From assembly GCA_032871835.1 (NCBI GenBank), contig CM065297.1:64839253-64903252 (forward strand): 64,000 nt of DNA, in the 5' to 3' direction. The notes under the pieces are model-generated. The model was not told where the DNA came from and searched no databases. It saw nothing but the letters and a program-made list of their open reading frames with translations. Source of the stretch: Dipteronia dyeriana. Lineage: Eukaryota; Streptophyta; Magnoliopsida; Sapindales; Sapindaceae. Position 1 is the first letter of the stretch. Every line of letters begins with the position of its first letter. Below, in pieces: positions 46,259 through 57,459 of the stretch. Position numbers and translations under genes: made by a program.

Positions 46259-46945
46259 AGGCCGGATGTTTCCGGAAGGCTGTTTTTATGGGCCCTGGAG
46301 CTTACCCAGTTTGATTTAAGGTACAAGCCTATGGCCGCAATAAAAGCTCAGGCACTAGTAGACTTTGTAGCATAGCACTCAATACCTTCAGACCAAGCAA
46401 CCCCCGCGGTAACAGATGTAGCCCCTGTTCCAGAATCTGACAGCTGATCGGAGGGTTACGAGTTGTGGATCCTCTACACTGATGGAGCTTCCGGGCAAAC
46501 TGGGGGAGAAACAGGCATAGTCCTAATCGACCCAGAAGGAACTGAGTGCTGCCACTATTTCAGATTTGAATTTAAACTCACGAACAATGAAGCAGAGTAC
46601 GAAGCCCTTCTAGCCGGAATAAGGGCATCCATAGAGCTCGGGGTTGATTACCTAAATGTTAAGAGCGACTCTTCGCTCGTGGTCAACCAAGTTTCTGGGG
46701 ATTATCAGGCAAAAAGGGATAATATGATCGCTTACCTGAAATTGGTTCAACAACTCAGTAGCATATTTAAAGGATTCAAAATCTAGTAGGTACCTCGACA
46801 ACTGAATCGTCGAGCTGACGTACTCGCCAAGATAGCTGCATTTGGTGGCCAGACCTTACCCCATGGAGTTCTTCTTCAAGTGATCCCTCTACCTAGCACA
46901 GTGACAGGTAAGGAAACTTATACCTTGGATTGACAACCATACTGG
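46259..46945 (+). pseudogene. Gypsy RNase H
   Basis: Frame 46463-46786 has WILYTDGASGQTGGETGIVL, holding the first catalytic Asp, FRFEFKLTNNEAEYEALLAG with the catalytic Glu, and NVKSDSSLVVNQVSGDYQ with the next Asp. Thus the active site is complete although the gene has stops before and after (near 46258 and 46784). Confidence 0.9.
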
Positions 46946-48179
46946 ATGGATCCAATAGTGGATTCTCTACAGGATGGAAAACTTCCCGGGGAGCCCGACC
47001 AAGCTAGGAGAGTCAAAAGGCTCTCGATCCGGTATTGTTTAGTGGATGGGCACCTATACCGAAGGGGAAGATCCATTCCCCTGCTCCGATGTTTGCACCC
47101 TGAAGATGCCAAGTGGACTTTGACAGAGGTTCATTCTAGGGAATGCGGGAATCACATTGGTGGGGAGGCTCTGGCATATCAGGTTCTCCGTATGGGGTAT
47201 TATTGGCCAACCATCCATCAAGACGCAAAGAGCTTAGTACAAGCCTGCGAGGCATGCCAGAAGACCGTAAACTTGAGTCGCCTCCCTCCGGAGCGGTTGT
47301 CGTCCTTTAGCTCGCCATACCCCTTTGCTATGTGAGGAGTCAACTTGATCGGACCGCTTCCTATTGCTCCGGATCAAGCCAAGCATGCTATCGTGGCAAT
47401 TGATTATTTCACAAGATTGGCCAAATTCGGACCGCTCTCCCAGATATCGGAACAAAACACAACAAGGTTTATCAAGACTAATGTAGTTTGCAGGTTCAGA
47501 TCCCCTCTTGCCATTATAGCTGACCTCGAAAAACAGTTCGACTATGGCCGATTCAAAGATTTTTGCGAAGGCTTAGGAATCGACCTTCGGTTTGCTTCGG
47601 TAGCCCACCCTCAGACCAACGGTCTTATGGAATCCACAAATAAAACAATTAAGAAGCTGTTGAAGAAAAAACTACACCAGAAGAAAGGTAGATGGGCAGA
47701 GGAGCTTCCCGAGGTTCTCTGGGCTTAACGCACTATAAGGAGAACAGCTACCGGAAAAAACGCCCTATTCGCTAGCCTTTAGGGTTGAAGCAGTTCTACC
47801 TATCGAGCACAAATTGACCTTCTTTAGAGTCCAACATTTTGAGCCAGGGAGCAATGAAAGTAAGCTCCGAGCTAGCTTGGAGCTTCTGGAAGAAAAGCAA
47901 GATTGAATAGCCGAGAAGGTAGCAGTCTACCAGAACCGAATTGCCAGGTACTTTAACAGAAGGGTAAAGCCCTGAAACTTCAAGGAAGAGGACCTAGTTC
48001 TCAGGAAAGTAGCATTGAATACAAGGGAGAGGTCAGACGGGGTCCTAGAGCCCAATTGGGAGGGACCATACCTAATAAAAATGGTGATCCGTAATAGGGC
48101 ATACAAACTCGAGGATATGAACGACCGACTCATCGATCATACTTGGAATGCAGATCACTTAAGAAAATTCTACTCTTGA
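46946..48179 (+). pseudogene. Gypsy integrase, first catalytic Asp changed to Asn
   Basis: Zinc-binding part: EVHSRECGNHIGGEALAYQV and DAKSLVQACEACQKT (HHCC). The core starts GVNLIGPLP, where other Gypsy integrases, including the one at 1484-1930, have GIDLIG; the codon is AAC instead of GAC. The second site reads IIADLEKQFD (Asp kept, following Asn-Gly lost) and the Glu site TNGLMESTNKTIK is kept. The C-terminal part (NWEGPYLIKMVIRNRAYKL) runs to the TGA at 48177-48179. Stops at 47333-47335 and 47726-47728 and others break it. Confidence 0.93.
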
Positions 48180-48380
48180 ACAGGGGACTCATAAGCAAGC
48201 GACCTCCACCTAGTTTTTTTTATCTCCGACAATAATGTACTCCATCATTCTTATCAATAAAGCCTGTTTTTCTTATTTTCTCCATCTTCAACTATGTTCT
48301 ACAATGATTTGGATATACGTGAAAAATTTGACATTATCGCCCCAAGACCAGAGGTAAGCTGGGGAAGCCCCCTCGCCACT
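48180..48380 (+). other. Post-pol noncoding sequence with AATAAA-type signal
   Basis: No gene. ATCAATAAAGCCTG at about 48254 may be a polyadenylation signal. Confidence 0.4.
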
Positions 48381-48641
48381 CCTGATGCCTCGGCCGGGCA
48401 CTACCCCCCATCAAGAAGGGTCTGAGAATAAGAGCATAGTTACCATCCAGACCTAGAGACCAGGAAATAGCTAGATAGCCATCCTGATGTATTGGTCGGG
48501 ATACCACCCCAAAGAAGGGTCTAAGTATAAGAGCATAGTTGCCATCCAGATCTCGAGACCAGGAAATAGCTAGATAGTCCTCCGGATGCCTTGGTCGGGC
48601 TACCACCCCCAAGAAGGGTCTGAGTATAAGAGCATAGTTTC
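48381..48641. repeat. Tandem repeat in the Gypsy element, three units of about 100 bp
   Basis: Units begin CCTGATG/TCCGGATG near 48381, 48482 and 48581 and share GAAGGGTCTGAGTATAAGAG and CATAGTT, then CCAGGAAATAGCTAGATAG. The third unit is cut by the SIRE-like insertion at 48642. Confidence 0.88.
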
Positions 48642-50222
48642 TGAAAAGTCCTCATTTGTTGATTGGCTTATTTCATGACAACAACATTGATAGGGTTCAT
48701 GTAAGGGTAACTTAGGCTCTCAAAACCTCAAGAGGAGAAGCACCAAAGGTAAAATTCTTGTGCTTACTTTCTTTGAAGAGATAGTTGCACACACTCACAT
48801 ATTCATGCATAACTCTTAATCTTATATGTTAAGTGTTTACTTATGTGTGCATTTTGGTTTTAATAACTCTTGTTGACCTACTTGCATCTTGTACTTAAAG
48901 TTTATGTCATGCTAGGCATATTAGAATAGGATGCATTTTCTTCACTCTAGGACTTAGTGATTTTATATGTTTGAGTGTTGAAAAGTAGGCTTTGCACTGG
49001 TGGTGCGCTACTCGACCAGCGCACCTCACCAGCGTAACTTTCACAGTGGATTGTCGCTAGTGTTGAGCCACTGAGCTGCGCTTCTGCACCCGCGCGTAGT
49101 TGAGAAATGTGGGCATGCGCTGGTGGTGCGCTACTCGTCCAGCGTAACTTTCCCAGAGAATCTGCGCTTGTGTTGTGCTACTAGGATGCGCCACTCGTCC
49201 AGCGCCAGTTTTAAAAATAGGCTGTGCGTTGGTGGTGCGCTGCACGTCACCAGCGCACGTCACCAGCGCACACAGAGGAAGCTGGAACATTTTTTCCAAA
49301 ACAACCTCACTTTGATTGGATCTTATATATATATAACTTAATGCCTTAAGGTCGTGAATGAGTTCAGAATATCACATTTCTTCCTTAGAACACATTTCAA
49401 AGGAAAAACACATCCAAGAACTCATTTTTAATCACTCAAAGCATTCCCATGAGCATTAAATCTTCATCTTGCAACATCTAAGTTCATCTATAGTGCATCT
49501 ATGGATAGGGCTGCTTCATCACATCTTGTTTGGTAAGTTTTTCACTATCTTCTTACAAGTTAAGTGTTTTGCTTACCAAACCATCTCTTTAATTAATTGT
49601 ATTCTCTTGGAATATTTCTAGATAAAAATTAGAGATTGTTGTGATGCCATGATTGAGTGTTGTATTGTGATAGCTTCATAGGATTGATTGATCGATGTTT
49701 AGCTAAGCTATTTGAACATGTCATTTAGCTTTTGATATCTAGGATTGTATTAATTGTCATCTCATTATCCTAGATAAGCATATAGGGTTTCCTAGCCTTT
49801 TTTGTTCATTGAATATCATCACATATTCACTTAGGACACTTTATCTCTTCATTGAGAAGTAAGACTTGTGTTGCTTCCGGGATTAGGTAGCTTAAAGCAC
49901 AAGCATGATGAACTAGGTTCACTTATACTGGGATTAGGTAGTGGTAGAGGATTAAACCGGGATTAGGTTGTAATTCCTTTATCATTAGTGGATTCGAGGT
50001 TCTAGTGTGGCGCACTCATCAGCCCGTGGTTTTTCCCATTTGGAGGGTTTCTACGTATATCTCAAGTGTTTTTAATATTTTCGCATTTTTACACTTGTGA
50101 TTTCTTTGTAATTAGCTAGGGGCATTTTTGTTAACTTGACTTAACGAAAATTGGGTAAAAGTTAATTAAAATCTATTCACCCCCCCTCTAGATTAATATT
50201 ACACACCATAATATTTGTTTCA
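48642..50222 (+). repeat. 5' LTR of the SIRE-like element, 1581 bp
   Basis: It starts TGAAAAGTCCTCATTTGTTG and ends TTTGTTTCA before the PBS. A GC-rich patch at 48990-49285 repeats GCGCTGGTGGTGCGCTACTC and inverse-type CCAGCGC. GATCTTATATATATATAAC near 49320 may be the core promoter. Confidence 0.93.
48990..49285. repeat. GC-rich quasi-palindromic patch in the 5' LTR (counterpart 57085-57375)
   Basis: TGCGCTGGTGGTGCGCTACT, CGTCCAGCG, CACCAGCGCA and similar words recur in direct and inverted sense. The copy in the 3' LTR differs by small rearrangements, e.g. it has CTCCTCCAGCGCTACTTGTC where the 5' LTR has CTCGTCCAGCG. Confidence 0.85.
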
Positions 50223-50224
50223 AT

Positions 50225-50243
50225 TGGTATCAGGCAGGTTCCT
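50225..50243 (+). other. Primer-binding site of the SIRE-like element
   Basis: TGGTATCAGGCAGGTT lies two bases after the LTR. TGGTATCAG matches the initiator Met tRNA 3' end, then departs from the usual AGC. Confidence 0.85.
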
Positions 50244-50329
50244 AGACATACATATGTGATCCTTGCTCATTTTGGTGTGTATTGCATTTTGTGCGTGTAT
50301 TGTTCATTCATACATTTGCATTCATAATA

Positions 50330-52105
50330 ATGAGTGGAAACGGTGGCAATGAGGGAGCTTCTAGCACAAGACCTCCACTCCTCACCGGGTTGAATTATGC
50401 CTCTTGGAAAGACAAGATGGAGTCGTACATATGCCAAATTCATGACAGGGCATGGATAGCAGTTGAAGATGGCTACACTCCACCCATGATGACTCCCGCA
50501 GATGGAGGAGATGATGTACTCAAACCAAAGGCTCAGTGGAATGCACAAGAGTTTGAGGCTTCAAAGTGGAATAGGAAGGCAATGCATGCCATCCTTTGTG
50601 CAATGGATGATAACCAATACAAGTTGGTTCAAAATACTAGGATAGCTAATAAAGCATGGGACATCCTAGAAGTTGCACATGAGGGAACCGAGGTGGTTAA
50701 AGAATCGAAGCTTCAAGTTCTCCAAACGCAATTTGAATTGCTCAAGATGGATGAGAATGAATGCTTCAACGATTTTGAAGTAAGGTTGATGGACATTGTG
50801 AATCAAAGTCATCAACTTGGTGATCCTTATTCGGATAGAAAGATCAAGCAGAAGATTATGAGATCTCTTCCCGATAGATTTGAGTCTAAGGTAACGGTCT
50901 TGGAAGAGAATAGTGGGTATAAGGACATGAATCCTAGTGAAGTGATTGGGAGGCTTCTAGCTTATGAATCTAGGAAATGTCCTAACCCCACACCATCAAA
51001 GAAGCAAAAAGATATTGCTTTGAAAGCCTCCAAAGTTGAGAAGGAGGAAGGTGATGACTCAGATGAAGAGATGGCCTTGCTAATGAGGAAGTTCAAGAAA
51101 TTCTACAAGTCCGAGAAGAAAGGCTTTGGATCCAAGGGTCAAGACTTGAAGAAAAAGGCTCCCTTCAAGAAGTTTGAGCCTAGGCAAGAGAAGACCAAGA
51201 AGAAAGGAGTCCAATGCTATGAATGTGGTGGAATAGGTCTCTTTGCCCCGAAATGTGAAAATCACAAGAACAAGAAGAAGGGAAAAGTGATGGCTGCCAC
51301 ATGGAGTGAAAGTGATGACTCTAATGAAGGAGATGAGTCTTCAGATGATGAAGAACTCATGGCTAACTTCATAGCATTTACATCCTCTCTTAGAAGCAAA
51401 GATGCTAGCGAAGAAGAGAATGATAGTCAAGAGAGAGTTTACTCAACTGATGATAGATCTTCATCACAATCCATAAATGGAAGTGTGGATAGGATGGATC
51501 TCAAGGACTACATGGCCAAGTTTGAGAGCTCTAGGTTAAAGAACAAGAATGAGATCAAGAGATTGAAAGAAGAAAACCTAGACCTCTCAACTCAAGTTGA
51601 CCAACTAAATGAAGAGTTGGAGAGATCTAAGAGGAGTGAAGAAGGATTGAAGAAAGAGCTTGAAGATGCTAGAGAATTGTTGGCCAAGATGAACTCTAGC
51701 ACTAAAAAACTTGACCACATGCTAGAAGTTGGAAAGAGGCCAAGTGACAAGAAGGGACTTGGGTTTGAAGATGACAAGATGTCCTCCACTCCAAGCCAGA
51801 CCACTTTTGTAAGAAGTATGAACTTCAATGGGTCCTCTTCTCATCAAATTCCTAGGAAGAAGCTTGATCTAGGAGAGTGTTCAAGTAGTGCTCAATTGAA
51901 GGTGGCACCAAGAAGCCCACCTCAAGCTCATCCTATAAGGGCTCCTCAAGTTAACCTCCCTCAACCAAAAGCTCACAAAAGGAAGGCACCTATCATGCGA
52001 GCTCAACCAAGGAAGCAATCAAGTCTTGCTCAACAAGCAAGCAAGACAACCACAAAGAAATGGGAATGCTCCAATGCATCCTCAAGGATATGGTATAATT
52101 CCTAA
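50330..52105 (+). pseudogene. SIRE-like Gag, 591 codons, C-terminus frameshifted
   Basis: I take MSGNGGNEGASS as the start: an upstream in-frame start at 50282 lacks context. The UBN2-type gag domain has LLTGLNYASWKDKMESYI (residues ~20-40), AWDILEVAHEGTEVVKESKL and SLPDRFESKVTVLEE. Around residue 300 is a zinc knuckle reading CYECGGIGLFAPKC: the CX2CX4HX4C His is Leu here (CTC for CAC). An acidic stretch (EGDESSDDEE) and a coiled coil (residues ~400-480) follow, then basic Pro/Gln-rich sequence. The frame ends early near 52080 through a frameshift; the true C-terminus continues in another frame. Confidence 0.93.
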
Positions 52106-52223
52106 CTTTTTACCTACATGTCATTTTTATGGTATTGATGGTCACATAAGACCAAATTGCTTTAGGTATATCAAATTGTGTAGGATTGAAAGCATGATAG
52201 AAAGAAAAAGGCTAGAGCCATGA
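52106..52223 (+). pseudogene. Continuation of SIRE-like Gag: second knuckle
   Basis: In a shifted frame the sequence reads CHFYGIDGHIRPNCFRYIK, a CX2CX4HX4C knuckle in which the second Cys is Tyr. This knuckle and the preceding gag frame must once have been continuous. Confidence 0.8.
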
Positions 52224-52375
52224 TGCATGATCCTAGGACATCTAGAGCCATGATGCATGATCCTAAGAAATCTAGAGCCATGATGCATGATTCTATGAAA
52301 CCTAGAGCCATGATGCATGTTACTAGGAAAAGTGGAACACCTTTGCATGATCCTAGGACATTTAGAGCCCATGTA
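52209..52375 (+). repeat. 30-bp tandem repeats encoding a 10-residue unit
   Basis: AGAGCCATGATGCATGATCC recurs four times at about 30-bp spacing, with two more diverged copies. It encodes units of the type RAMMHDPRTS, then RAMMHDPKKS, RAMMHDSMKP and RAMMHVTRKS. It lies between Gag and protease. Confidence 0.92.
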
Positions 52376-52675
52376 CCATTGACCACTAGGAAGAAAAATA
52401 TTGCACCTAGGTGGATTATAAAGGATGAACACATTTTCCATGTTGTACAAATTGCCTTGAAAGCTCATTCTTGTGATTTTTGGTCTTTGGATAGTGGGTG
52501 CTCTAGGCACATGACTGGAAATAAGAGTTTCTTTGAGACTCTTGTGATGGAGAAGGGTGGAAATGTCACCTTTGGTGATGGATCCAAAAAGAATGTCAAA
52601 GGAAAGGGAACCATTTCCATTCCTGGATTACCCTCCTTGTCCAATGCTTTGTAAGTTGATGGTCTAAAAGCCAAT
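52376..52675 (+). pseudogene. SIRE-like aspartic protease
   Basis: FWSLDSGCSRHMTGNKSFFE has the Copia DSGCS active site and HMTG. VTFGDGSKKNVKGKGTISI follows. A TAA stop at 52652-52654 (after LSNAL) separates it from the downstream frame, which continues VDGLKANLISISHLSD. Confidence 0.92.
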
Positions 52676-53890
52676 TTGATAAGCATTTCACATCTTAGTG
52701 ATGATGGACTCTCCGTCTTGTTTAGGAAAAATGATTGTTCTATTCTTTTGCCTAATGGACAAACCTTGTTAAAAGGTATGAGATCTAGTGACAATTGTTA
52801 TTGTCTTGAGGCTAAGAGTGTGTCTTGTAATGTGTCCAAGGATGAACAAATAGAGTTGTGGCATGAAAGACTTGGTCATATGAACTTTAGGGATTTAAGA
52901 AACTTAGATAAGTTCAATGTTGTGCGAGGCCTTCCCAAGCTTGGGAAAAAGGTTAATGGTGTTTGTAGACCTTGCCAACAAGGAAAGCAAACCAAGAGTA
53001 TGCACAAAAAAGGCAAATATGTAACCACCAAGGAACCTCTAGAGCTTCTTCACATGGATCTTATGGGTCCTATGCAAACCGAGAGTTTAGGTGGAAAGAG
53101 ATACATTTTTGTGTGTGCAGATGACTTCTCTAGGTACACATGGGCTTATTTCCTTAGAGAAAAATCTGAAACTTTTGACAAGTTTAAAATGCTTTGCTCT
53201 AAAATTCAAAATGAAATGAACTCCAAGATTAAAAGCATTAAGAGAATTAGGAGTGACCATGGGAAGGAATTTGAGAATGCCCATTTTGAGAACTTTTGCA
53301 ATAGTATAGGCATATCTCATGAATTTTCGGCTCCTAGGACACCTCAACAAAATGGAGTTGTTGAGAGGAAAAATAGGGTTCTTCAAGAAATGGCCCATGT
53401 GATGTTGCTTAGCAACAATGTCCCTAGGAATCTTTGGGCCGAAGCCATCAATACGGCATGCTACATAGGAAATAGAGTTTTTCTTAGGCCTCACACTAGG
53501 CAAACCTCCTATGAGTTATGTAAAGGTAGAAAGCCAAATGTTGGCTACTTCCACACCTTTGGAAGCAAATGCTACATTTTGAATGACCGTGATCGACTTG
53601 GCAAATTTGATGCTAAAAGTGATGAGGGTATCTTCATTGGCTATGCCTTGAATAGTAGAGCCTATAGAGTTTTCAATCTAAGGACTATGACCGTAATTGA
53701 ATCATCAAATGTTGTCATTGATGATATTAGGCTTAAATTTAATGACCATGAGGAGGAGGTAGATTTAGTTGATGACTCACCTTTGGAGAAGGTTGTTGAA
53801 ATCTCTAATGTTGAAAAAGCTAATCTTGATGATGACATAACACAACTTAGTGATATGATTCCTCACTTGAACTCAAAAGAACCTGCTTAA
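52676..53890 (+). CDS. SIRE-like GAG-pre-integrase and integrase, open over 404 codons
   Basis: Integrase joins the cDNA to chromosomes. HHCC region: LWHERLGHMNFRDLRNL and CRPCQQGKQTKSM. Catalytic core: HMDLMGPMQTESLGGKRYIF with the first Asp, IRSDHGKEFEN with the second, and QQNGVVERKNRVLQEMAHVM with the Glu, so D-D-E is complete. NVGYFHTFGSKCYILNDRDR and FIGYALNSRAYRVFN form the C-terminal part. The open frame ends at TAA 53888-53890, where the polyprotein should run on to RT. Confidence 0.93.
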   Translation: MISISHLSDDGLSVLFRKNDCSILLPNGQTLLKGMRSSDNCYCLEAKSVSCNVSKDEQIELWHERLGHMNFRDLRNLDKFNVVRGLPKLGKKVNGVCRPCQQGKQTKSMHKKGKYVTTKEPLELLHMDLMGPMQTESLGGKRYIFVCADDFSRYTWAYFLREKSETFDKFKMLCSKIQNEMNSKIKSIKRIRSDHGKEFENAHFENFCNSIGISHEFSAPRTPQQNGVVERKNRVLQEMAHVMLLSNNVPRNLWAEAINTACYIGNRVFLRPHTRQTSYELCKGRKPNVGYFHTFGSKCYILNDRDRLGKFDAKSDEGIFIGYALNSRAYRVFNLRTMTVIESSNVVIDDIRLKFNDHEEEVDLVDDSPLEKVVEISNVEKANLDDDITQLSDMIPHLNSKEPA

Positions 53891-54304
53891 TGGGTTAGAA
53901 AACTTCATGATAAAGATGACATTATTGGTGAGGTTAGTGAGGGTGTTAGGACTAGGCAACAAATGGCTAATCTAATTAGCTACACTTATTACACCTCTCA
54001 AATAGAACCCAAGAAAATTGATGAAGCCTTAAAAGATGAATTTTTGGTTCTTGCTATGCAAGAAGAGCTTATCCAATTTGAAAGGAATGAGGTTTGGACT
54101 CTAGTTCCTAGGCCTAAGAACACCAATGTGATAGGCACCAAGTGGGTATATAGGAACAAATCCGATGAGGATGGCAACATTGTGCGAAACAAGGCTAGGC
54201 TTGTAGCACAAGGATACTCTCAAATTTAGGGTATTGTCTTTGAGGAGACATTTGCTCCCGTTGCTAGGATTGAGTCCATTAGGCTTCTTTTATCCATTTC
54301 TTGT
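53891..54304 (+). pseudogene. SIRE-like RT, N-terminal part
   Basis: Frame 53963-54229 carries LAMQEELIQFERNEVWTLVP and VIGTKWVYRNKSDEDGNIVR, the RT start. A TAG at 54227-54229 follows YSQI, in the place of Glu/Gln; the frame then continues [20 protein letters not shown]. Confidence 0.9.
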
Positions 54305-55531
54305 TTGCACAAGTTCAAATTATATCAAATGGATGTTAAGAGTGCCTTCCTCAATGGTTTCTTGCAAGAGGAAGTGTTTGTTGCACAACCCAAAGGGTTT
54401 GTAGATCCTCACCACCCTAGTCATGTCTATCATCTCAAGAAAGCTTTATATGGGTTGAAACAAGCACCTAGGGCTTGGTATGAGCGTCTCACCCAATATC
54501 TCATAGACAATGGTTACACTAGAGGTAGTGTTGACAAGACTCTATTCATCAAGAAAAACAAAGATGAGCTCTTTATAGCTCAAATCTATGTTGATGATAT
54601 AGTCTTTGGCTCCACCAATGACACCAAAGTCCAACAATTTGTTGATGTGATGTCTCATGAGTTTGAAATGAGTCTAGTTGGTGAGTTGAGTTACTTTATA
54701 GGTTTACAAATTAAGCAAATGGATGATGGGATTTTCATATCTCAAGCTAAATATGCCAAAAACCTAGTGAAGAAATTTGGCCTTGAAAGTGCCAAACATT
54801 GTGATACACCAATGAGTACCATTTTGAAGCTAAGCAAGGATGTTAGTGGTAAAAGTGTGGACCAAACTTTATATCGTGGCATGATTGGTAGTTTGCTCTA
54901 TTTGACTGCAAGTAGGCCTGATATCTCTTTTAGTGTGGGTGTGTGTGCTAGGTACCAAGCAGATCCTAAGGAGTCCCATCTCTCTTCTGTTAAGAGAATC
55001 ATTCGATATGTTAATGGAACATCCAATTATGGGATTTGGTACTCTTTTGACACTAATGCTAGTCTTGTAGGCTTTAGTGATGCAGATTGGGCAGAAAATT
55101 GTGATGATAGGAAAAGTACATCGGGAGGTTGCTTTTTCCTTGGGAACAACCTTGTCTCTTGGTTTTGGAAGAAGCAAAATTCAATTTCCTTGTCCACGGC
55201 TGAGGCCGAATACATTGCTGCTGGGAGTGGATGCACACAACTCCTTTGGATGAAGCAAATGCTTGTTGACTATGGATTCAATCAAGGTACTCTTACTCTC
55301 TTTTGTGATAACATGAGTGCAATTAATATTTCAAAGAATCCGGTTCAGTATTCTAGGACTAAGCATATTGACATCCGTCATCATTTCATTAGAGAACTAG
55401 TTGAGAGCAAATGCATTGTACTTGAGCATGTAGGTACAAATGATCAACTAGCGGATCTATTTACTAAACCCTTAGATGCTACTAGATTCAAGACTCTTAG
55501 TAGATCTATTGGGATTTGTTTAATGGAGTGA
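54305..55531 (+). CDS. SIRE-like RT palm and RNase H, open over 408 codons
   Basis: [40 protein letters not shown], then [12 protein letters not shown] with the YVDD active site, then FFIGLQI-type motif as [12 protein letters not shown] and [14 protein letters not shown]. RNase [56 protein letters not shown] and [18 protein letters not shown]. It ends at a natural-looking TGA after CLME. The active sites are intact. Confidence 0.93.
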   Translation: MHKFKLYQMDVKSAFLNGFLQEEVFVAQPKGFVDPHHPSHVYHLKKALYGLKQAPRAWYERLTQYLIDNGYTRGSVDKTLFIKKNKDELFIAQIYVDDIVFGSTNDTKVQQFVDVMSHEFEMSLVGELSYFIGLQIKQMDDGIFISQAKYAKNLVKKFGLESAKHCDTPMSTILKLSKDVSGKSVDQTLYRGMIGSLLYLTASRPDISFSVGVCARYQADPKESHLSSVKRIIRYVNGTSNYGIWYSFDTNASLVGFSDADWAENCDDRKSTSGGCFFLGNNLVSWFWKKQNSISLSTAEAEYIAAGSGCTQLLWMKQMLVDYGFNQGTLTLFCDNMSAINISKNPVQYSRTKHIDIRHHFIRELVESKCIVLEHVGTNDQLADLFTKPLDATRFKTLSRSIGICLME

Positions 55532-56735
55532 TGTGTTGTGGTTTTGGTTTTTGACCCTATATGGGGAACTCAAGCAAAGAGAGCTATTGTATACTTGTTG
55601 CATGCCATTTTTCTTAAATATGTTTATGCTTCTTTATTGATTGCTTGAGTAGCTTGGTTGCACTTATAGTATATTGTATTTTCTTAAATAAGTGTGAACT
55701 TTGCTTTGATTACAATCCATGTCATATTTTTGTTCAAACATGCATTTTTGGACTAGGAGATATACATTGGAAGTACATGTTTGAATGACCTCTAATTATC
55801 TCCATGACATGATGATTCTTAAATGACATGCTAATGAAGAATGATAAAGCATGACTTGTTGATTGCAATTGTTAAATGCAAAATATCGTGTGAAAAGAAG
55901 CTAGTGAGACTAAAATGTTGAATCAATGTCTCTATTTCTTTATTGGTTGAACATGGCTACTATCATACTGGTATCCTCCCGGAAAAATCAAGTAGGGTGC
56001 AAAGTCGCTCATGCCATGTTTAGCTTATAAAGTTAAACTCTATATCCTTGCTTCTCTCATGACAAATGGTGAAATTGGTTTGAATTATATTGGAAACCTT
56101 TGTCATTTGCTTTGCCAAATACCATTGCTTTTGGACTTGAATGCAACATGTCTTGTATGCACAACACTTTTGATTCACACATTTTTGATCAAATAAATCT
56201 CCTTGTTTCTCTTCTATTAATAGAGTTGCATAAATGTGGCTTATATAACTATGCAACAGTCATGTATGCTCTTTTCTTTCTCTGCCTTGAGTGACCTGGT
56301 TGGAGACTTTTCCTTTGCCTATATCATGACAAAAAGGGGAGTAGTATTTGACCTAGCATTGTGATGTTGTGATGTTAGAGGAGTAGCATGTGTTAGCTTT
56401 GAGGGGGAGCATAGTGTACTTGTTTGAGGGGGAGATTACAAGTAGGGGGAGTAACCCATTGAGGGGAAGCATTGCATGGTGCATTACTCATATTCTTATA
56501 TGCAAATGCTTTTGTTTAATGTTCACTTGATCATCTCACATGCACTTGGTTTGGAAGGTGTATTTGTGCTTGTTTTGTGTGTAGGGTTGATAGTTCTACA
56601 AGAGATTGAAGACTTGAAGTTTTTTTTTATGCTTATCTCTTTGTAATGTAGAATATCTTCCCGGTGTGCTTTATTTTGTTTTGTGAGGATCAATGTGAGT
56701 GGTGGTTTTGTCACGAAATAGCCAAAGGGGGAGAT
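55532..56735 (+). other. Post-pol region of the SIRE-like element with a purine-tract cluster
   Basis: 1.2 kb with no recognisable gene. Some SIRE relatives carry an env-like frame here; none is open in this copy. GAGGGGGAG-type tracts occur at about 56402, 56424, 56444 and 56461, before the tract next to the LTR (56725-56735). Confidence 0.7.
56724..56735 (+). other. Polypurine tract before the truncated 3' LTR
   Basis: AAAGGGGGAGAT directly precedes the 3' LTR, the priming site for plus-strand DNA. Confidence 0.9.
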
Positions 56736-57415
56736 TGAAAAGTCCTCATTTGTTGATTGGCTTATTTCGTGAACAACCACATTGATGAGGTTCATGTAAG
56801 GGCAACTTAGGCTCTCAAAACCTCAAGAGGAGAAGCACCAAAGGTAAAATTCTTGTGCTTACTTTCTTTGAAGAGATAGTTGCACACACTCACATATTCA
56901 TGCATAACTCTTAATCTTATATGTTAAGAGTTTTCTTATGTATGCATTTTGGTTTTAATAACTCTTGTTGACCTACTTGCATCTTGTACTTAAAGTTTAT
57001 GTCATGCTAGGCATATTAGAATAGGATGCATTTTCTTCACTCTAGGACTTAGTGATTTTGTATGTTTGAGTGTTGAAAAGTAGGCTTTGCGCTGGTGGTG
57101 CGCTACTCGACCAGCGTACCTCACCAGCGCAACTTTCACAGTAGACTGTCGCTAGTGTTGCGCCACTGAGCTGCGCTTCTGCACTCGCACGTAGTTGAGA
57201 AATATGGGCGTGCGCTGGTGGTGCGCTACTCCTCCAGCGCTACTTGTCCAGTGCAACTTTCCCAGAGAATCTGCGCTTGTGTTGCGCTACTGGGATGCGC
57301 CACTCGTCCAGCGCCGGTTTTAAAAATAGCCTGTGTGCTGGTGATGCGCTACTCGATCAGCGCACACAGAGGAAGCTGGAACGTTTTTTCCAAAACAACC
57401 TCATTTTGATTGGAT

Positions 57416-57459
<44 letters not shown>

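Noticed and set aside
52142..52510. Minus-strand frame with repeated HHGSR peptide
   Set aside because: Shadow of the plus-strand 30-bp repeats between SIRE-like Gag and protease.
55532..56735. Env-like gene of SIRE elements
   Set aside because: Expected by position in some relatives, but no frame longer than about 60-90 codons and no transmembrane or coiled-coil pattern.
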